A DNA stretch of 64,000 nt from Ruminococcus sp. AF41-9 (lineage in GTDB: Bacteria; Bacillota; Clostridia; Lachnospirales; Lachnospiraceae), in contig NZ_QUDO01000001.1 of the NCBI RefSeq assembly GCF_003477525.1, positions 1-64,000 on the forward strand, given 5' to 3'. The translations under genes and the position numbers were made by a program. Below the pieces are notes generated by a model, which was not told the origin of the DNA, made no database searches, and saw only the letters and a program-made list of their open reading frames with translations. Positions 44,811-52,940 of the stretch are shown in pieces; position 1 is the first letter of the stretch; each line of letters opens with the position of its first letter.

Positions 44811-45479
44811 TTACAGACAGGACAGTGCATACTGCAGGGAATCTTCCAGATGCTGTTTCATCAGATCTCCGGCTTTGGTAATTTCTCCATTTTTATACGC
44901 TTCGAAGATCTGCTTATGCATCTGCCCGATATTATGCTGAGGTTCCGCCTGCGTTTCATATAAATTAGAAAAGATCGTAAGCTGACTGCGAAGCTTTTCA
45001 GCTGCCAGTTTCAGGCGGCTGTTTGCACAATAATCGTAGAAGATTAAATGAAAATGGTCAGAATAGTTAATCCATTTCTCAGTTTCTTCTTTGGAAAGAG
45101 GTGACTGCTGGGCTTTTTCTTCCAGTTTCAGGGTATGGCAGATATTATCTTCTAATATCTTACAGATCTGTTCATGTTCAGGAGAATTTCCACTGTAAAG
45201 AATCGCAAGCCGGTCCAGATCGCCCATGAACTGATAAAGCTCTGTCAGATCCTGCTTCGATAATTCAATTACATTTACTCCGATATTAGAATAATAGCGA
45301 ACCAGACCATCTTCTGTAAGGCGGGTAAGTGCCTCGCGAATAGGAGTGGAGCTGACTTCAAACTGCGCCTGGAGATTCTTAAGCGTTAATTTCTCACCCA
45401 GAGGGATTCTCTGATGCAGGATATCAGAGCGGAGAATCTGGTAAATTTGCTCGGATAAGGTTGATTTATTTAATGCCAT
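44811..45479 (-). CDS. GntR-family regulator with FCD-type effector domain
   Basis: A 222-residue repressor. The N-terminal winged helix (SEQIYQILRSDILHQRIPLG, STPIREALTRLTEDGLV) is the GntR signature, and the C-terminal helical FCD domain has metal-site residues in DHFHLIFYD and MHKQIFEAY. The start at 45479 follows AAGGAG; a longer in-frame start at 45563 would begin inside the dispersed repeat. It is divergent from the peptidase/transporter operon at 46188 and the palindromes at 46010-46038 are its likely operator. Confidence 0.9.
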   Translation of the reverse strand: MALNKSTLSEQIYQILRSDILHQRIPLGEKLTLKNLQAQFEVSSTPIREALTRLTEDGLVRYYSNIGVNVIELSKQDLTELYQFMGDLDRLAILYSGNSPEHEQICKILEDNICHTLKLEEKAQQSPLSKEETEKWINYSDHFHLIFYDYCANSRLKLAAEKLRSQLTIFSNLYETQAEPQHNIGQMHKQIFEAYKNGEITKAGDLMKQHLEDSLQYALSCL

Positions 45480-45516
45480 GGTAGACTCCTTATAATTATA
45501 GTATAGTAGATTTTCG

Positions 45517-45681
45517 TTTTTAACCGAATCAAGTAAGTCCCCTGCTTCAATTGCGAAAAGCAATAAGCAGTGGGTGGGGATTTGCTTGTATCAGGAGGAG
45601 TGCAAACTCCTTCTGATAAACGGTGGAGCAGTTATTCGGTGTAGAGCCACGTAGCGAAGCGGATTGCGAATATCCGCTTGA
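45517..45681 (+). repeat. Dispersed structured repeat, copy 2
   Basis: 165 bases, about 94-95% identical to 17912-18075 and in the same orientation, with the same succession of helices. The loop of the AGGAGT/ACTCCT stem differs by one base and the stem itself is kept. One change in the CAAGTAAGTCCCC helix turns a C-G pair into a G-U pair. The AACTGC/GCAGTT stem is weaker in this copy. Its left end, read backwards, provides CTTGATTCGG, a possible -35 box for gntR. Confidence 0.85.
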
Positions 45682-46009
45682 CTCAAAAAAGGTAAGTAGA
45701 GATAAGTTATTTATTCACATGCTACTATTTCGTAAGGTGATTTGGTATGAATATGCCAAAATCCCGAAATATATTGTACGAATTTGAATTTATGACTGAG
45801 ACATAAATTAGGTTTGCGAAGCAAACAATACTCCTTGAGTTTAGCACGAGATGGTTCACATTTTTTGCCCTGTAAAGTATGTTATTGAACACAGAGCAGA
45901 CAGTAACAAGAATAACTTTATCTGATGAACAGGAGAAGTAAGAACCGACTTATCCTTATATATTATTTGTAATGATATAGTTCCAAAGCATAAAAGTCAA
46001 GGATTTTAT
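45682..46009. other. Noncoding region with several small hairpins
   Basis: No gene is supported. Consecutive stems include GATTTGGTAT/ATGCCAAAATC inside ATTTCG/CGAAAT (about 45727-45772), AATTTATG/CATAAATT (about 45785-45808) and GTTTGC/GCAAAC (about 45812-45826). They directly follow the dispersed repeat and may be part of a larger element or a leader RNA. Confidence 0.45.
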
Positions 46010-46062
46010 ATTTTGCAAAATGCAAAATGCATATTGCAAAAATTCATCAAAAGTGGTACACT
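46010..46062 (+). promoter_or_regulatory. Promoter and overlapping operator of the peptide-uptake operon
   Basis: TTGCAA (46034-46039), a 17-base spacer and TACACT (46057-46062) form a promoter. A perfect 12-base palindrome ATTTTGCAAAAT lies at 46010-46021, overlapped by the near-palindrome TGCAAAATGCATATTGCA at 46021-46038, which covers the -35 box. This layout suits repression by the GntR protein encoded next door. Confidence 0.6.
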
Positions 46063-46187
46063 AATTACAATTTAAAACTTTAACGGGACAACGCGTTAAG
46101 GCGATCAAAAACAAGCTAAGAAAAATAAGAGTTACTGCGAACGGTGTGAAAGTGAACAGTGACAAGTAAGACAACCGGAGTGATCAG

Positions 46188-47201
46188 ATGAGAGATGAAA
46201 AACTGTTAAAAGAGCTTACACAGCTCTGGGGCGTATCCGGATATGAGAAAGAGGTACGCAAATATATCGAGAAAGAGGCAGCTCCTTATGCTGATGAAAT
46301 GCTGACAGATGCAATGGGAAACCTGATCGTGAAGAAGAGTGGTACAGGTGGACCGGATTCTAAGAAGATCATGTATGCAGCGCATATGGATGAGATCGGA
46401 TTTATGGTAAAGACCATCGAGGCAGACGGAAGATTACGTGTCTGCAATCTGGGATGGAACTGGACAGGATCTGCATACAACAGCAGAGTACAGTTCAAGA
46501 ACGGAACCATCGGTGTAGTAAGCTGCATGGGACCGATTGAAGAGGCTGCCAACAAAGCTGGCAAACTTTATATCGATATCGGAGCTACATCAAAGGAAGA
46601 TGCGCTGAAATACGTAAATCTCGGTGATCCATGCGGATACCGCGGAGAATATCTGGAACTTCACAATGATCGTGTATGCTCCAAGAGCCTTGATAACAGA
46701 ATCGGATGTTACCAGCTTCTGGAAGCATTAAAAGAGAATGACGGAACTTATCCGAATGACATCTATTATGTATTTTGTGTACAGGAAGAGTTAGGATGCC
46801 GTGGTTCCAAGACAGCAGCAGAGAGAATCCAGCCGGATATCGGAATCGCAGTAGACATTTCCCCGGCGCATGATTATCCGTGTGATCTGGAGGGCAGTAA
46901 CGAAGTGGATGGCGGAATCGGCGTTAAGATCTGCGATCCGTCAGTTGTATGTGATGAAGATGTAGTAGAGGCAATGTACAAGTGCTGTGAAGAAAACAAC
47001 ATTCCATACCAGAGAGAGGTTATTGATCAGGGTGGTACAGATGCTTCCAGTATGAATCAGTCCCATTATGGTGTGCGTACAGGTGGAATCGTAGTTGTCA
47101 CCAGATATCCACACTGCCAGAGCGCAGTAGCTTCCAGGAAAGATATTGAAGCTGGTGTAGATCTGATGAATGCATTTTCTAAATATACTTTTAAATTTTA
47201 A
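46188..47201 (+). CDS. M42-family metallo-aminopeptidase
   Basis: A 337-residue cytoplasmic peptidase of the M42 (glutamyl aminopeptidase / FrvX) family, which forms large dodecameric shells and degrades peptides. Metal and catalytic motifs are YAAHMDEIGFMV, SLDNRIG, VFCVQEELGCRGS and AVDISPAHD. The family annotation 'endoglucanase' is misleading. It starts the operon with a peptide transporter, which fits uptake and then hydrolysis of peptides. Confidence 0.92.
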   Translation: MRDEKLLKELTQLWGVSGYEKEVRKYIEKEAAPYADEMLTDAMGNLIVKKSGTGGPDSKKIMYAAHMDEIGFMVKTIEADGRLRVCNLGWNWTGSAYNSRVQFKNGTIGVVSCMGPIEEAANKAGKLYIDIGATSKEDALKYVNLGDPCGYRGEYLELHNDRVCSKSLDNRIGCYQLLEALKENDGTYPNDIYYVFCVQEELGCRGSKTAAERIQPDIGIAVDISPAHDYPCDLEGSNEVDGGIGVKICDPSVVCDEDVVEAMYKCCEENNIPYQREVIDQGGTDASSMNQSHYGVRTGGIVVVTRYPHCQSAVASRKDIEAGVDLMNAFSKYTFKF

Positions 47202-47320
47202 GTGAATTGCAGAATTCTTAAAGAAGGAAATTCAGACAGGAAAAGCAAATAAAATTGTTTAAGCCCTGCCTTAAAATAAGTAGTTTATAAATCGGCATAA
47301 AAAGAAAGAGGATCAATACT

Positions 47321-48829
47321 ATGAGAATGAAAAAAGCCCTTGCAATTTTAACAGCTGTCTGCACAGTGACAGCCTCCATGTGCTTTGCAACCGTTGCACA
47401 GGCAGCAGACAAGACAGATCTTGTCATTGCACTTGATGCAGACATTGATACACTTCATGCAACTAATTATTCCACAGGTGTGGAACAGGATGTTTTAAAT
47501 CAGATTTATGACACCTTAATGTACTATAATCCGGACGGAAAACATGATCCGGAACCGAGAATTGCTGAGAGTTATGAGATCAGCGAAGACGGTCTGGATT
47601 ATACGTTCCATTTAAGAGATGATGTAAAATTTCATGACGGAGCAGCAGTGACAGCAGACGATGTTGTATTCTCTCTGGAGCTGTTCAAAGAGTCTGAATA
47701 TCAGGGATCCCAGATTTCCATGCTGTCAAGTGTGGAAGCAACAGACGACAGTACAGTTGTATGTCATCTGGATACTCCATACGCACCATTCCTGCAGGGC
47801 GTTCTGACACCTTACATCTGTGAAAAAGCATACTATGATGAAGATCAGGATGCATTTGCAACAAACCCGATCGGAACCGGTCCATACAAATTTGTGAGCC
47901 GTGCAACAGGAAGCAACATCACTCTGGAAGCAAACGAAGATTACTACCGCGGAGCACCGGAAATCAAGAATCTTACATTTGAAGTAATTCCGGATGCAGC
48001 TACAAAGGCAATCGCACTTCAGACTGGAGAGGTAAATTTCGCAGAAGTGGATTCTTCCGTACTTCCACAGATTCAGGCAAACCCGCAGATCAAGATCGCA
48101 GAAGTGGAAACTTCCGGATTTGCCTATGTATCAATGAATCTGGAAAAAGAGCCATTCAACGATCCGAAAGTCCGTCAGGCTATCAATTATGCCATCGACA
48201 GAGATAATCTTGTTTCTGTATGTTATGACGGGGAAGCAGAAGTAAATTCCAATATCTGTGCAAAGGCAAGAAGTGGATATTCTGATGACCAGCCACAGTA
48301 CACCTATGATCCTGAAAAAGCAAAAGAACTTCTTGCAGAAGCAGGAATTGAAACACCATATGATCTGGGCGAAATTCTTGTAGCTGAGAAATATTCCAAC
48401 CTTGCAACAGTTATCCAGAACGATCTGAAAGCAGTAGGACTTGAGATGAGCATTTCCGTAAAAGAATTCAACTCTTACATCAGTGACCTGACAAGCGGAA
48501 ATTACGGAATCACAGCTCTGACAATGACACTGGACGGTGACACACAGAGCCTTGAGATGGCATTTACATCTGATTATATTGGAACTGCAAATAATGCAAG
48601 ATACTCTGACGAAGAGATGGATAAGCTCTTTGATGATGCAAGAACAGAGACAGACAATGATAAGAGAATGGAAATCTTTGACGAGATCTTCACAAAAGCA
48701 CAGGACGAAGCAATTTACGCAGTTCTCTGCAATCCTCTCACCCTGTATGCATACGACGCAGACCTTACCTGCCCGGAAGAGTTCCCATTTGAGGGTAACT
48801 ACTATGTATATGATTTCAACTGGGCATAA
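47321..48829 (+). CDS. Peptide/nickel-type ABC transporter substrate-binding protein
   Basis: A 502-residue exported solute-binding protein of the DppA/OppA family (SBP family 5). A signal peptide (ALAILTAVCTVTASMCFATV, cleavage near AQA-ADK) is present but no clear lipobox, so the anchoring is uncertain. The family core YTFHLRDDVKFHDGAAVTAD is plain. It should capture peptides for the permeases at 49112 and 50055. Hairpins after it probably set a higher level of this protein relative to the membrane parts. Confidence 0.92.
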   Translation: MRMKKALAILTAVCTVTASMCFATVAQAADKTDLVIALDADIDTLHATNYSTGVEQDVLNQIYDTLMYYNPDGKHDPEPRIAESYEISEDGLDYTFHLRDDVKFHDGAAVTADDVVFSLELFKESEYQGSQISMLSSVEATDDSTVVCHLDTPYAPFLQGVLTPYICEKAYYDEDQDAFATNPIGTGPYKFVSRATGSNITLEANEDYYRGAPEIKNLTFEVIPDAATKAIALQTGEVNFAEVDSSVLPQIQANPQIKIAEVETSGFAYVSMNLEKEPFNDPKVRQAINYAIDRDNLVSVCYDGEAEVNSNICAKARSGYSDDQPQYTYDPEKAKELLAEAGIETPYDLGEILVAEKYSNLATVIQNDLKAVGLEMSISVKEFNSYISDLTSGNYGITALTMTLDGDTQSLEMAFTSDYIGTANNARYSDEEMDKLFDDARTETDNDKRMEIFDEIFTKAQDEAIYAVLCNPLTLYAYDADLTCPEEFPFEGNYYVYDFNWA

Positions 48830-48850
48830 ACAGATTTCTTATATAAGATT

Positions 48851-48893
48851 TCTTATATAACAGGAAATTCCGATGAATTTTCTATTATATAAA
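48851..48893 (+). terminator. Hairpin after the binding-protein gene
   Basis: TTATATAA and AGGAAATTC pair with GAATTTTCT and TTATATAA. A short GCCC/GGGC stem lies just beyond at about 48897. It is likely a partial terminator or 3' stabiliser. Confidence 0.5.
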
Positions 48894-48987
48894 AAAAGCC
48901 CTCCGGGCAGGATTCTTTTTTACAGTACAAAATGAGTTATAAAAAGAGATAAGATAACTGAATTTGACTGAACCAGATGAATAATAA

Positions 48988-49073
48988 AAGGACTGTTGCA
49001 TGAAGCAATAGACATGACTTACCCGAAAGTGTGTGTGAGTTTATGGAGATGCTTGTTGCAGCAGTCTTTTATG
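48988..49073 (+). promoter_or_regulatory. Long imperfect hairpin before the permease genes
   Basis: The arms around AAAAGGACTGTTGCATGAAGCA and the complementary TGCTTGTTGCAGCAGTCTTTT fold into an extended stem. It sits between the binding-protein and permease genes and may lower read-through. Confidence 0.45.
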
Positions 49074-49111
49074 ATATGACTGTTACAATATGAAAGGGGC
49101 ACATTGTCCAT

Positions 49112-50062
49112 ATGGCTAAGTACATAATCAAGAGAATTTTATATATGATACCGGTTCTCCTTGGCGTAGCATTTCTGGTATTTACGATCCTTTCCCTGAC
49201 ACCGGGTGATCCGGGAACGATCATTCTGGGAATTACCGCCAAACCGGAAGACGTTGCTGCATTGAATGCGCAGTTTGGCTATGATAAGCCGTTCCTGATC
49301 CGATTCTTCAGTTACATCGGAAACATTATTTTTCATTTTGACCTGGGAACTTCCTATGCTTCCCGTCAGCCGGTGATCAATGATATCCTGGCAAGATTCC
49401 CGAATACTTTTCTTCTGGCACTGCTGTCCATGTGTGTTTCCTCCATTATCGGAATCTCACTGGGAATCCTTTCTGCAGTACGCCAGTATTCCATCACAGA
49501 CCATGTATGCGTAGTGGTTGCACTGGTTTTTGCGTCCATGCCTGGATTCTGGCTTGGACTGATGCTGTTGATTTTATTTTCCCTGAAACTGGGCTGGCTT
49601 CCGTCATTCGGTGCAGCTTCTCTGAAGCACTTTATCCTGCCGACACTGACGGTTTCACTGACTTCGGCAGCAGGACTTTTGCGACTGACCAGATCTGCCA
49701 TGCTGGAAACCATCCGTCAGGAGTATATCCGTACAGCCAAGGCCAAAGGTGCCTCCGGGAAACGTGTCATCTGGAAACATGCGCTGAGAAACGCACTTCT
49801 TCCGGTTGTAACAGCACTGGGAACTGGTTTTGGTGCATCCTTAGGTGGTGCGATCATTGCGGAGACTGTTTTCGCAATGCCTGGAATGGGAACTTTGATG
49901 ACAACTGCAATCCGTCAGAAAGATATCCCGATGGTTATGGGAGCGACTTTATTTCTGGCAGTGCTTTTCAGCTTTGTCATCTTACTTGTAGATATTTTAT
50001 ATGCGTTTATTGATCCGAGAATCAAGGCGAAATACCAGAATGGAGGAAAGCATCATGAATAG
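49112..50062 (+). CDS. dppB: Oligopeptide ABC transporter permease (DppB/OppB)
   Basis: A 316-residue inner permease with about six transmembrane helices. The family start YIIKRILYMIPVLLGVAFLV and the cytoplasmic loop EYIRTAKAKGASGKRVIWKH, the ATPase-contacting motif, are clear. It overlaps the partner permease gene by eight bases. Confidence 0.93.
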   Translation: MAKYIIKRILYMIPVLLGVAFLVFTILSLTPGDPGTIILGITAKPEDVAALNAQFGYDKPFLIRFFSYIGNIIFHFDLGTSYASRQPVINDILARFPNTFLLALLSMCVSSIIGISLGILSAVRQYSITDHVCVVVALVFASMPGFWLGLMLLILFSLKLGWLPSFGAASLKHFILPTLTVSLTSAAGLLRLTRSAMLETIRQEYIRTAKAKGASGKRVIWKHALRNALLPVVTALGTGFGASLGGAIIAETVFAMPGMGTLMTTAIRQKDIPMVMGATLFLAVLFSFVILLVDILYAFIDPRIKAKYQNGGKHHE

Positions 50063-50915
50063 AAGAAAAAAACATGCACAGCTTTCAGAATTCTGGCGTC
50101 GTTTCCGCAAGAATAAGGCAGCAGTTCTGGGACTGGTTTTGCTGGTGCTGATCATTGGAATGGCAGTTTTTGCAGACCTGATCGTACCTTACAGCAAATG
50201 TATTGAACAGGTTGGTGCTGACCGTCTGCAGGGACCGAGCCTGAAACATTTCTTCGGAACAGATGAACTGGGACGTGATCTTTTTGCACGAATCGTTCAT
50301 GGTTCCAGATATTCTCTGCTGATCGGACTTGCGACCAGTCTGATGGCACTGGTAGTCGGTGCAATCCTCGGCGCAAGTGCCGGATACTTCGGCGGGGTTG
50401 TTGACAATGTGATCAGCCGTATCATGGACGTATTTATGTGCGTGCCTCCGATCCTGCTTTCTCTGGCAGTGGTAGCTGCTCTGGGAACAAACTTACGAAA
50501 CCTGATCATTGCCATTACTGTTTCCTGTATTCCGGGAAATGTCCGACTGATCCGTTCTGTAGTCCTGACAACAGCAGAGCAGGATTATGTGGAGGCGGCG
50601 AAATCCTACGGAACCTCCAATGCGAGAATTATTTTCCGTTATGTACTGCCAAACGCAATGGGACCGATCATTGTAAATACAACCATGAGTATTTCAGATA
50701 TGATGCTCTCTGCAGCGGGACTGAGCTTCATCGGAATGGGTATTCAGCCGCCGTCACCGGAATGGGGCGCACTGCTTTCCAATGCCCAGACTTATCTGTT
50801 TTCCGCACCGTACATGCTGCTGTTTCCGGGTATGTTTATCCTGTTATCCTCTCTTGCCTTTAACCTGGTAGGTGACGGACTGACGGATGCTCTGGACCCG
50901 AAACTGAAAGATTAA
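50055..50915 (+). CDS. dppC: Oligopeptide ABC transporter permease (DppC/OppC)
   Basis: A 286-residue permease with about six transmembrane helices; it begins MNRRKKHAQLSEFWRRFRKN and has the coupling loop DYVEAAKSYGTSNARIIFRY. Start 50055 follows TGGAGGAAAGC in the end of dppB; an in-frame upstream codon at 50001 is rejected because it lies well within dppB. Confidence 0.93.
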   Translation: MNRRKKHAQLSEFWRRFRKNKAAVLGLVLLVLIIGMAVFADLIVPYSKCIEQVGADRLQGPSLKHFFGTDELGRDLFARIVHGSRYSLLIGLATSLMALVVGAILGASAGYFGGVVDNVISRIMDVFMCVPPILLSLAVVAALGTNLRNLIIAITVSCIPGNVRLIRSVVLTTAEQDYVEAAKSYGTSNARIIFRYVLPNAMGPIIVNTTMSISDMMLSAAGLSFIGMGIQPPSPEWGALLSNAQTYLFSAPYMLLFPGMFILLSSLAFNLVGDGLTDALDPKLKD

Positions 50916-50961
50916 GAGCAGGTCTGAATTTCAGCATGCTCTGAGAAAGGTAGATTCTAAT

Positions 50962-51969
50962 ATGGAAGAAATTTTAAAGGTAGAGGACCTGTCTATCATT
51001 TATAAAACAGATCTGGAAACCGTTTATGCAGTAAATGGCATCAGTTTTTCCCTGAAGCAGGGTGAGACAATGGGGCTGGTAGGTGAGACAGGTGCCGGAA
51101 AAACAACCACAGCCATGGGAATCATGGGACTTCTGCCGAAAAGAACGGCCAGGGTCACTTCCGGTCAGATCCTTTTTGAAGATCAGAATGTCTGTACATT
51201 GCAAGAACGTGAGCTGGAGCGCATCCGTGGTCAGAAGATTTCTATGATCTTTCAGGACCCGATGACAGCTTTAAACCCTGTTCTTACTGTAGGCGATCAG
51301 ATTGGAGAGGCTCTGTATCTTCACAACGAAGAGGGACTTTCACAGAAAGAAATTGATAAAAAAACAGAGGAAACTCTGGAGCTTGTAGGCATTCCGAAAG
51401 AGCGAAAGAACGATTATCCGTACCAGTTTTCCGGTGGAATGCGCCAGCGTGTAGTCATTGCGATCGCACTTGTCTGTAACCCGAAACTTCTGATCGCAGA
51501 TGAACCGACTACAGCTCTTGACGTGACGATTCAGGCACAGATTCTGTCTATGATCTGTGATCTTCAGAGAAAATATGGCACGTCTGTCATTATGATCACG
51601 CATGACCTTGGTGTGGTAGCAGAAACCTGCGATAAAGTGGGAATTATGTATGCCGGTGAGATTGTTGAATACGGAACGCTGGAGGATATTTTTACAGGAA
51701 AAAATCATCATCCGTACACAACCGGTCTGTTTGGTTCAATCCCGAATCTTCAGGAAAATACCCGCAGACTTCACCCAATCGAAGGTCTGATGCCGGACCC
51801 GACAAACCTGCCAAAGGGATGCAAATTTGCACCGAGATGCAGCCACTGCACGGAACTCTGCAAAAACAGACAGCCGGGAGTATGGGAAAAAGACGGCCAT
51901 CAGATCAGATGTCATCTGTTTTCTTCACCGGAAATGAATTCTGAAAATGCAAAGGAGGCAGGCAAATGA
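50962..51969 (+). CDS. dppD: Oligopeptide ABC transporter ATPase (DppD/OppD)
   Basis: A 335-residue ATPase. Walker [11 protein letters not shown]-loop [13 protein letters not shown], signature [12 protein letters not shown] and Walker [14 protein letters not shown] are present, followed by the C-terminal oligopeptide-transporter region with cysteines ([12 protein letters not shown]) that can bind an Fe-S cluster. It overlaps dppF by four bases. Confidence 0.95.
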   Translation: MEEILKVEDLSIIYKTDLETVYAVNGISFSLKQGETMGLVGETGAGKTTTAMGIMGLLPKRTARVTSGQILFEDQNVCTLQERELERIRGQKISMIFQDPMTALNPVLTVGDQIGEALYLHNEEGLSQKEIDKKTEETLELVGIPKERKNDYPYQFSGGMRQRVVIAIALVCNPKLLIADEPTTALDVTIQAQILSMICDLQRKYGTSVIMITHDLGVVAETCDKVGIMYAGEIVEYGTLEDIFTGKNHHPYTTGLFGSIPNLQENTRRLHPIEGLMPDPTNLPKGCKFAPRCSHCTELCKNRQPGVWEKDGHQIRCHLFSSPEMNSENAKEAGK

Positions 51970-52918
51970 GTGAAATACTTCTTGATGTCAAAAATCTGAA
52001 AAAATATTTTAAGACAAATGCCGGAATGCTTCATGCAGTGGATGATGTCAGTTTTTCCATAGAGAAGGGACATACCATGGGAGTGGTAGGAGAGTCCGGA
52101 TGCGGAAAATCTACTCTGGGAAGAACCCTGCTTCAGCTTTATGAGCCAACCTCCGGTGAGATTGATTTTAAGGGAAAAAATATCGCAAATCTTTCCAAAA
52201 AGGAATTTCATCAGGTGCGTCCGAAACTTCAGATGATCTTTCAGGACCCGTATTCCAGTCTGAACGGACGTATGACAGTTCAGCAGTTGATTGCGGAGCC
52301 TTTGATTGTTAATAAGGTATGTAATAATAAGAAAGAGATTCAGGAGCGTGTCAGCGAAATCATGGATACGGTAGGTCTGTCAGAGCGTCTGGCGATGGCT
52401 TATCCGCATGAACTGGATGGTGGAAGACGCCAGCGTATCGGTGTTGCCCGTGCATTGGTATTGAATCCGGAATTTGTTGTCTGTGATGAGCCGGTATCTG
52501 CCTTGATGTTTCCATTCAGGCACAGATTCTGAATCTTCTTATGGATTTGCAGGAACAGATGGGACTGACATACCTGTTTATCACACATGACCTTTCCGTT
52601 GTGAAGCATATTTCTGATGAGATCATGGTTATGTATCTTGGTAAATGCGTTGAGAAAGCACCGGCAGAGGAGATTTTCCGCAATCCGGTACATCCATATA
52701 CAAAAGCGCTTCTGGCAGCGATTCCGATTCCGAGTATTGAGTCCTGTCATAAGAGGAGAACACTTTTGCAGGGTGAGGTTACGAGCCCGATCAATCCGAA
52801 ACTGGGATGTCGTTTCGCAGCCCGCTGTCCGCTGGCAAAGGAGAGCTGCCGTACAGGGGAAATGCCACTGGTAGAAGTGTCACCTGGACATTTCTCAGCG
52901 TGTCCGGTACAGGGTTAA
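51966..52918 (+). pseudogene. dppF: Oligopeptide ABC transporter ATPase (DppF/OppF), one-base frameshift
   Basis: The second transporter ATPase. Walker A GESGCGKST, signature-like ELDGGRRQRIGVARAL and Walker [12 protein letters not shown] are in the first frame. The frame fails at 52505: one extra G gives [20 protein letters not shown] and joins the rest ([28 protein letters not shown], a Cys-containing C-terminus). The restored length of about 317 residues is normal, so the gene is probably intact in vivo. Confidence 0.88.
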
Positions 52919-52940
52919 CAAAATATGGAGGGAATCGAGA

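Noticed and set aside
47321..47420. Lipoprotein signal on the peptide-binding protein
   Set aside because: The only nearby cysteine sits in ASMC, which does not fit the lipobox consensus; an ordinary AQA-A cleavage site is better.
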